Below, piece after piece: positions 35,401-64,000 of a stretch of 64,000 bases of DNA (its first letter is position 1; each line of letters starts with the position of its first letter). This DNA is from Actinostola sp. cb2023. Taxonomy: Eukaryota; Cnidaria; Anthozoa; Actiniaria; Actinostolidae. A program made the position numbers and the translations under genes. Under the pieces are notes generated by a model. That model ran no database searches, had not been told where the DNA came from, and saw only the letters and a program-made list of their open reading frames with translations. Location: the NCBI GenBank assembly GCA_033675265.1, contig JAUJYZ010000857.1:258501-322500 (forward strand), given 5' to 3'.

Positions 35401-38400
35401 TTTTTGAAATCTTTGCATGGATATATATTGGGGTTCCTGTGCATTGCCTTTTCCAAAGTAAAACTTTTTTTTAAATTTCAAAATACCTCAAAGACAAATC
35501 CGATAACAATGAAAATAATAAAACTGAAAGGAAAGGACAAGAGAAAAGAGAAAAAATGAAACGCGCTAAAAAGAGAAAGAACAAAAAGAGAAAAAATAGA
35601 TCGACTCCTATGAAACTCGAACTCCAGAACTTTGGCTCCTTGGCTTTGGTCACGGTCCCACCCCTCCCATATCAAAGGAAAGACGAAAAAGAAAACTCGA
35701 AAAAAGAAAATAAATAAATATAATGGGACGATTCTCCCGAGACATTCAAAGAAGCTGAGACATCGAATCGACTTACGTAAAGGGTGGAGATTTCGGCCCC
35801 GCCCGCGCTATCCCGGTGCTACATAAAACTAGGTCCTAACCAAAAGGCCAGTGAGGGAGGGGATATCCGGCCCCTAAGCCATAACTTCAGATAAACCCTA
35901 TTAGACCATTGCTCCATCTAGTCACTCATATTATATTAAAGTGTGATTTTTCTAGTCTATTCGGCGAAGCTTCATTCATATGCTAATACGTAGTGTAATA
36001 GTCCTTTGGGAAGTCACGTGAATAAGGTTTGCAATTAACAACAGTTCGCGGGGGAACAATGTTAGGTTAAAATCAATACATAGATGCATACATTAAGAAA
36101 CCGGGCCAAAATAAATAAAATACACCAAGAAAGTTCCGTGTGGCTTTATTCAGTCGAGTATTTATTACAGAGAACTGAAGTGATTTTAACGCTTACAAAA
36201 TGTTGATCTTTATCATTTGACTCGTTGCTTGAACTAGTTGAAGGCGATCCTAAATCGCGGCTTCTAAAGGACAGTACTGTGGTTTTATACTCGTATTCTC
36301 GTACTTGTTTGAATGATCCTAGATGCAATCAGTGCTATCGTTTTAAAATCGTAATGCCCGACCAGATTGCAACGGCGAAAATCGTATTTAAAGTTTTGTT
36401 TTCAATTTTTGAAATCTTTGCATGGATATATATTGGGGTTCCTGTGCATTGCCTTTTCCAAAGTAAAATTTTTTTTTAAAATTTCAAAATACCTCAAAGA
36501 CAAATCCGATAACAATGAAAATAATAAAACTGAAAGGAAAGGACAAGAGAAAAGAGAAAAAATGAAACGCGCTAAAAAGAGAAAGAACAAAAAGAGAAAA
36601 AATAGATCGACTCCTATGAGACTCGAACTCCAGAACTTTGGCTCCTTGGCTTTGGTCACGGTCCCACCCCTCCCATATCAAAGGAAAGACGAAAAAGAAA
36701 ACTCGAAAAAAGAAAATAAATAAATATAATGGGACGATTCTCCCGAGACATTCAAAGAAGCTGAGACATCGAATCGACTTACGTAAAGGGTGGAGATTTC
36801 GGCCCCGCCCGCGCTATCCCGGTGCTACATAAAACTAGGTCCTAACCAAAAGGCCAGTGAGGGAGGGGATATCCGGCCCCTAAGCCATAACTTCAGATAA
36901 ACCCTATTAGACCATTGCTCCATCTAGTCACTCATATTATATTAAAGTGTGATTTTTCTAGTCTATTCGGCGAAGCTTCATTCATATGCTAATACGTAGT
37001 GTAATAGTCCTTTGGGAAGTCACGTGAATAAGGTTTGCAATTAACAACAGTTCGCGGGGGAACAATGTTAGGTTAAAATCAATACATAGATGCATACATT
37101 AAGAAACCGGGCCAAAATAAATAAATACACCAAGAAAGTTCCGTGTGGCTTTATTCAGTCGAGTATTTATTACAGAGAACTGAAGTGATTTTAACGCTTA
37201 CAAAATGTTGATCTTTATCATTTGACTCGTTGCTTGAACTAGTTGAAGGCGATCCTAAATCGCGGCTTCTAAAGGACAGTACTGTGGTTTTATACTCGTA
37301 TTCTCGTACTTGTTTGAATGATCCTAGATGCAATCAGTGCTATCGTTTTAAAATCGTAATGCCCGACCAGATTGCAACGGCGAAAATCGTATTTAAAGTT
37401 TGATTTCAATTTTTGAAATCTTTGCATGGATATATATTGGGGTTCCTGTGCATTGCCTTTTCCAAAGTAAAACTTTTTTTTAAAATTTCAAAATACCTCA
37501 AAGACAAATCCGATAACAATGAAAATAATAAAACTGAAAGGAAAGGACAAGAGAAAAGAGAAAAAATGAAACGCGCTAAAAAGAGAAAGAACAAAAAGAG
37601 AAAAAATAGATCGACTCCTATGAAACTCGAACTCCAGAACTTTGGCTCCTTGGCTTTGGTCACGGTCCCACCCCTCCCATATCAAAGGAAAGACGAAAAA
37701 GAAAACTCGAAAAAAGAAAATAAATAAATATAATGGGACGATTCTCCCGAGACATTCAAAGAAGCTGAGACATCGAATCGACTTACGTAAAGGGTGGAGA
37801 TTTCGGCCCCGCCCGCGCTATCCCGGTGCTACATAAAACTAGGTCCTAACCAAAAGGCCAGTGAGGGAGGGGATATCCGGCCCCTAAGCCATAACTTCAG
37901 ATAAACCCTATTAGACCATTGCTCCATCTAGTCACTCATATTATATTAAAGTGTGATTTTTCTAGTCTATTCGGCGAAGCTTCATTCATATACGTAGTGT
38001 AATAGTCCTTTGGGAAGTCACGTGAATAAGGTTTGCAATTAACAACAGTTCGCGGGGGAACAATGTTAGGTTAAAATCAATACATAGATGCATACATTAA
38101 GAAACCGGGCCAAAATAAATAAATACACCAAGAAAGTTCCGTGTGGCTTTATTCAGTCGAGTATTTATTACAGAGAACTGAAGTGATTTTAACGCTTACA
38201 AAATGTTGATCTTTATCATTTGACTCGTTGCTTGAACTAGTTGAAGGCGATCCTAAATCGCGGCTTCTAAAGGACAGTACTGTGGTTTTATACTCGTATT
38301 CTCGTACTTGTTTGAATGATCCTAGATGCAATCAGTGCCATCGTTTTAAAATCGTAATGCCCGACCAGATTGCAACGGCGAAAATCGTATTTAAAGTTTG

Positions 38401-38770
38401 TTTTCAATTTTTGAAATCTTTGCATGGATATATATTGGGGTTCCTGTGCATTGCCTTTTCCAAAGTAAAATTTTTTTTAAAAATTTCAAAATACCTCAAA
38501 GACAAATCCGATAACAATGAAAATAATAAAACTGAAAGGAAAGGACAAGAGAAAAGAGAAAAAATGAAACGCGCTAAAAAGAGAAAGAACAAAAAGAGAA
38601 AAAATAGATCGACTCCTATGAGACTCGAACTCCAGAACTTTGGCTCCTTGGCTTTGGTCACGGTCCCACCCCTCCCATATCAAAGGAAAGACGAAAAAGA
38701 AAACTCGAAAAAAGAAAATAAATAAATATAATGGGACGATTCTCCCGAGACATTCAAAGAAGCTGAGAGA
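26455..38770. repeat. Satellite array: about 12 tandem copies of a ~1005-bp unit
   Basis: Identical landmarks recur every 1003-1014 bp: GGTCACGGTCCCACCCCTCC near 26553, 27560, 28565, 29572, 30577, 32590, 33604, 34645, 35650, 36658, 37660 and 38658 (with a one-base loss near 31584). Copies differ mostly by lengths of A tracts and single bases. The first ~100 bp (26455-26560) is more diverged, as expected at an array edge. One copy has an extra ~33 bp at about 33940-33973. Short frames recur in most copies (for example a 60-codon minus-strand frame beginning MHLGSFKQVR), but because copies are near-identical this is not evidence of coding. The array is bracketed by double-hairpin motifs at 26388 and 38788. 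Confidence 0.95.
26639..26718 (-). ncRNA. Possible tRNA-like Pol III module of the satellite unit (first copy)
   Basis: On the minus strand an 80-nt stretch begins CCGGGATAGCGCGGGCGG and ends AATGTCTCGG; the ends can pair (CCGGGA with TCTCGG, one G-T). TAGCGCGGGCGG resembles an A box. GATTCGATGTC, about 45 nt downstream, resembles a B box. T-rich runs (TTTATTTTCTTTTTT) follow within about 50 nt. The D-stem does not form convincingly. The module repeats in every satellite copy. Transcription is unproven; it may be only a tRNA-derived relic. Confidence 0.2.
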
Positions 38771-38787
38771 TAAGAGAAAAAAAAACT

Positions 38788-38818
38788 AGACGCTCTACTA
38801 GCGTGAACTTGGGCTTCT
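38788..38818. repeat. Double-hairpin motif at the right edge of the satellite array
   Basis: AGACGCTCTACTAGCGTGAA followed by CTTGGGCTTC keeps the ACGCT/AGCGT stem. With the copy at 26388-26417 (CGCTCTGTTAGCGCGAAC) it brackets the array in the same orientation. Confidence 0.6.
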
Positions 38819-38856
38819 TCAGTAAAGCTGTTTTAAATGTGATTTGTATCATCATA

Positions 38857-39126
38857 CAGCCCTTTGGAAAAATTCGGTGAATCAAGTATATCAGTATACC
38901 CATATATCGGGTGCATTATGGGTAATTGAAAAAGTCCCCTAAATGATGTTCCACGCAAGCAACATTGGTGAAACTCTAGAATGTTATGTAATTTAGTCTC
39001 TAGTTTGTTGTTTGTAAGTCTCTGCTGCATATTCTGTGGAAAAACTCTAAAATAGTATTACCCATAATGCACCCGATATATGGATATACTGATATACTTG
39101 ATTTACATAATTTTTGCAATCGGCTG
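38857..39126. mobile_element. 270-bp MITE, TA target duplication, copy 1
   Basis: The ends are CAGCCCTTTGGAAAAAT and ATTTTTGCAATCGGCTG, flanked by TA on both sides. The subterminal arms CAAGTATATCAGTATACCCA and ATATATCGGGTGCATTATGG are inverted on the right. A second copy of the same length class is at 59865-60133. Confidence 0.75.
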
Positions 39127-39128
39127 TA

Positions 39129-39453
39129 TATATATATAATATAATGTTAAAGAAGTTAATTACAAACAAACCGGTGCGAAACAGTGTTCAAGTAAATGGG
39201 CAAACGGAGATCGTTACGGTAGTCGAGGTAGCGCTATTCGCCTTCAATGAGTGGAGACTGGGTGCGAATAGCGACTGCATAGCATGCTTATCAATATGCT
39301 TTTCTTACATTTTTTTTTACAAAGAAAAAAGAAATATGTAAACAATTCCAAAAAAAGAAAAGAAACAAACAACAAGAAAGCGCAAATATCTATTAAATAC
39401 TCAAATGCGCTTTAAAGTAATATAAGTAAAATGATTAAATAGTAAACAAATTA
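39129..39453. other. Intergenic, no gene seen
   Basis: AT-rich sequence. The segment 39379-39453 repeats sequence also present at 24911-24955 and 26225-26258. Confidence 0.4.
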
Positions 39454-39594
39454 GAGTGATTCCAATAAACCTGGGCACTACTAATTAGCTGTCAGTGTAT
39501 ATTAGATGCAAAGTAACAAAAGACAACAAAAGAGTGAGTGTCTAATAGTGTGTATTGGTGTAGTTAGTAATGCCCAGGTTTATTGGAATCACTC
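39454..39594. mobile_element. 141-bp Tc1/mariner-like MITE with TA duplication
   Basis: Inverted ends GAGTGATTCCAATAAACCTG (then GGCA) match exactly, with pairing continuing into TACTAA. TA precedes (39452-39453) and follows (39595-39596). The paralogous empty site at about 26250-26270 (CAAATTAAGAATTAAATCTA) shows the sequence before insertion, which fixes both ends. No coding capacity. Confidence 0.9.
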
Positions 39595-39596
39595 TA

Positions 39597-40332
39597 AGAA
39601 TTAAATCTAAGATAATTTCTCTACTTTTTTAACAACTTGCAATGCTGCATTTCATTGCATTGTGAGTTACAAAGATGGATGTTACATGTGCTATTTCCTC
39701 TGCTACTTAGCGGCGAGTTACAAAAGAATTTGCCTCGTGTAACAGGGTTTGTAGTTTCATGGACGACAACATAACAAGGGTTGTGTTAATGATTTTATTC
39801 TAAATGAGGTATTGTAAATTTACTACGGCGTGAAATAATTATACTATTTGTAATATTGTTATAATGTCTACAGACGAATAAGTAATGAATGTAAATCAAT
39901 AATTATCTATATTCTAGTAGCAGTAAATAAATTCTAGGTAAATATCCTATTCTGCCGTCCCTTCAGTATATCAAGAAAGAGTAAAAATACTGAGGCGGAT
40001 TCTGGGTTCGAACATTTGATTGCGGCCTGTTCTCAACAAGCTATTGGGTGTCATACATTCTTTGCTTGTTCGAACAGCCCCTTCGATCCCCTCGCCTCAC
40101 AGCGTACTATGTACTATGTACTATGTAGGACTTGCTGATAGCTTCAAAGCACCTATGAAAAAACACTTATTTTCTTGGATTGTCCTTGTACAAAACTACG
40201 ACTTGTAAAATCAGTCATTATTTCTTGTATACATACATATAGATATATCAGTGCTAGACAATGCTTCTACGCCTCAGACAAAACCTAAATAAAAACCCTC
40301 GTGCAGAAAGCTTACATATTGTTCATTGTAGA
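39597..40332. other. 3' flank of the EGF/ZP gene, no other gene seen
   Basis: AT-rich sequence; the 3' UTR of the minus-strand EGF/ZP gene must start here. A minus-strand AATAAA occurs near 39790-39796, more than 500 bp after the stop, so assignment is uncertain. ACTATGTACTATGTACTATG near 40106 is a short tandem triplet. Confidence 0.4.
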
Positions 40333-63927
<23,595 letters not shown>

Positions 63928-64000
63928 CTTAAGAAGAAAATACCATCAGTTTTACGTATAGATCGTTCATTTATTGTTGTTAATGTTATTGTTTCTTGAT

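Noticed and set aside
27045..38331. 60-codon frame MHLGSFKQVR... conserved in about ten satellite copies
   Set aside because: Copies are near-identical overall, so conservation is not independent; no family features, and two copies have lost the start or frame.

Overview
The window is animal (metazoan) nuclear DNA. Its genes are split by GT-AG introns, it carries metazoan families (SNAP47, SH3BP5, TRMT112, and a membrane protein with EGF, mucin-like and ZP domains), and it is AT-rich and crowded with fold-back elements, MITEs, minisatellites and microsatellites. An early-branching invertebrate such as a sponge or cnidarian would fit, but the sequence alone does not decide this. Nothing points to a prokaryote, organelle or virus.

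Layout. (1) 1-10876, minus: the 5' eleven exons of a HEAT-repeat protein that runs off the left edge; its introns hold a 74-bp minisatellite, an 85-bp minisatellite, a nested 2.2-kb TIR element and a palindromic repeat. (2) 11132-13193, plus: TRMT112, complete in 4 exons. (3) 13363-15319, minus: SNAP47, complete in 3 exons. (4) 15764-22591, plus: an SH3BP5-family protein, 7 exons, with four near-identical 54-residue repeats in its tail. These four genes alternate head-to-head and tail-to-tail, giving two short divergent promoter regions and one pair of probably overlapping 3' ends.

(5) 22592-40332 has no convincing host gene. It holds fold-back elements, a double-hairpin motif family, and a tandem array of about twelve copies of a roughly 1-kb unit (about 26455-38770), then two MITEs with TA target duplications. 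(6) 40333-63927, minus: the 3' seventeen exons of a large cell-surface protein. In protein order these are 11 EGF modules, a Thr-rich stalk of about 35 tandem 13-residue repeats, two more EGF modules, a ZP domain with an RHKR furin-type site, one transmembrane helix and a short tail. The spliced reading frame closes exactly across all 17 exons (1389 residues in the window). Its introns contain a 3.5-kb nearly pure (AGT)n tract, a 2.3-kb TIR transposon inside that tract, a 1.6-kb near-perfect palindrome, a 1.15-kb long-TIR element carrying a broken RecQ-like helicase fragment, and several MITEs.

Most noteworthy: two unrelated genes have intronic minisatellites whose unit contains the neighbouring exon's 3' end and its 5' splice site, so each real donor is followed by a run of decoys (about 24 in one gene, 6 in the other; in the second gene five of the six have lost the GT). 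Also notable are the satellite array, which carries a tRNA-like module and sits between double-hairpin motifs, and the gene-fragment-carrying element with a 9-bp target duplication. All splice sites were placed by eye from GT/AG signals and phase agreement; no alignment, folding or database search was run.
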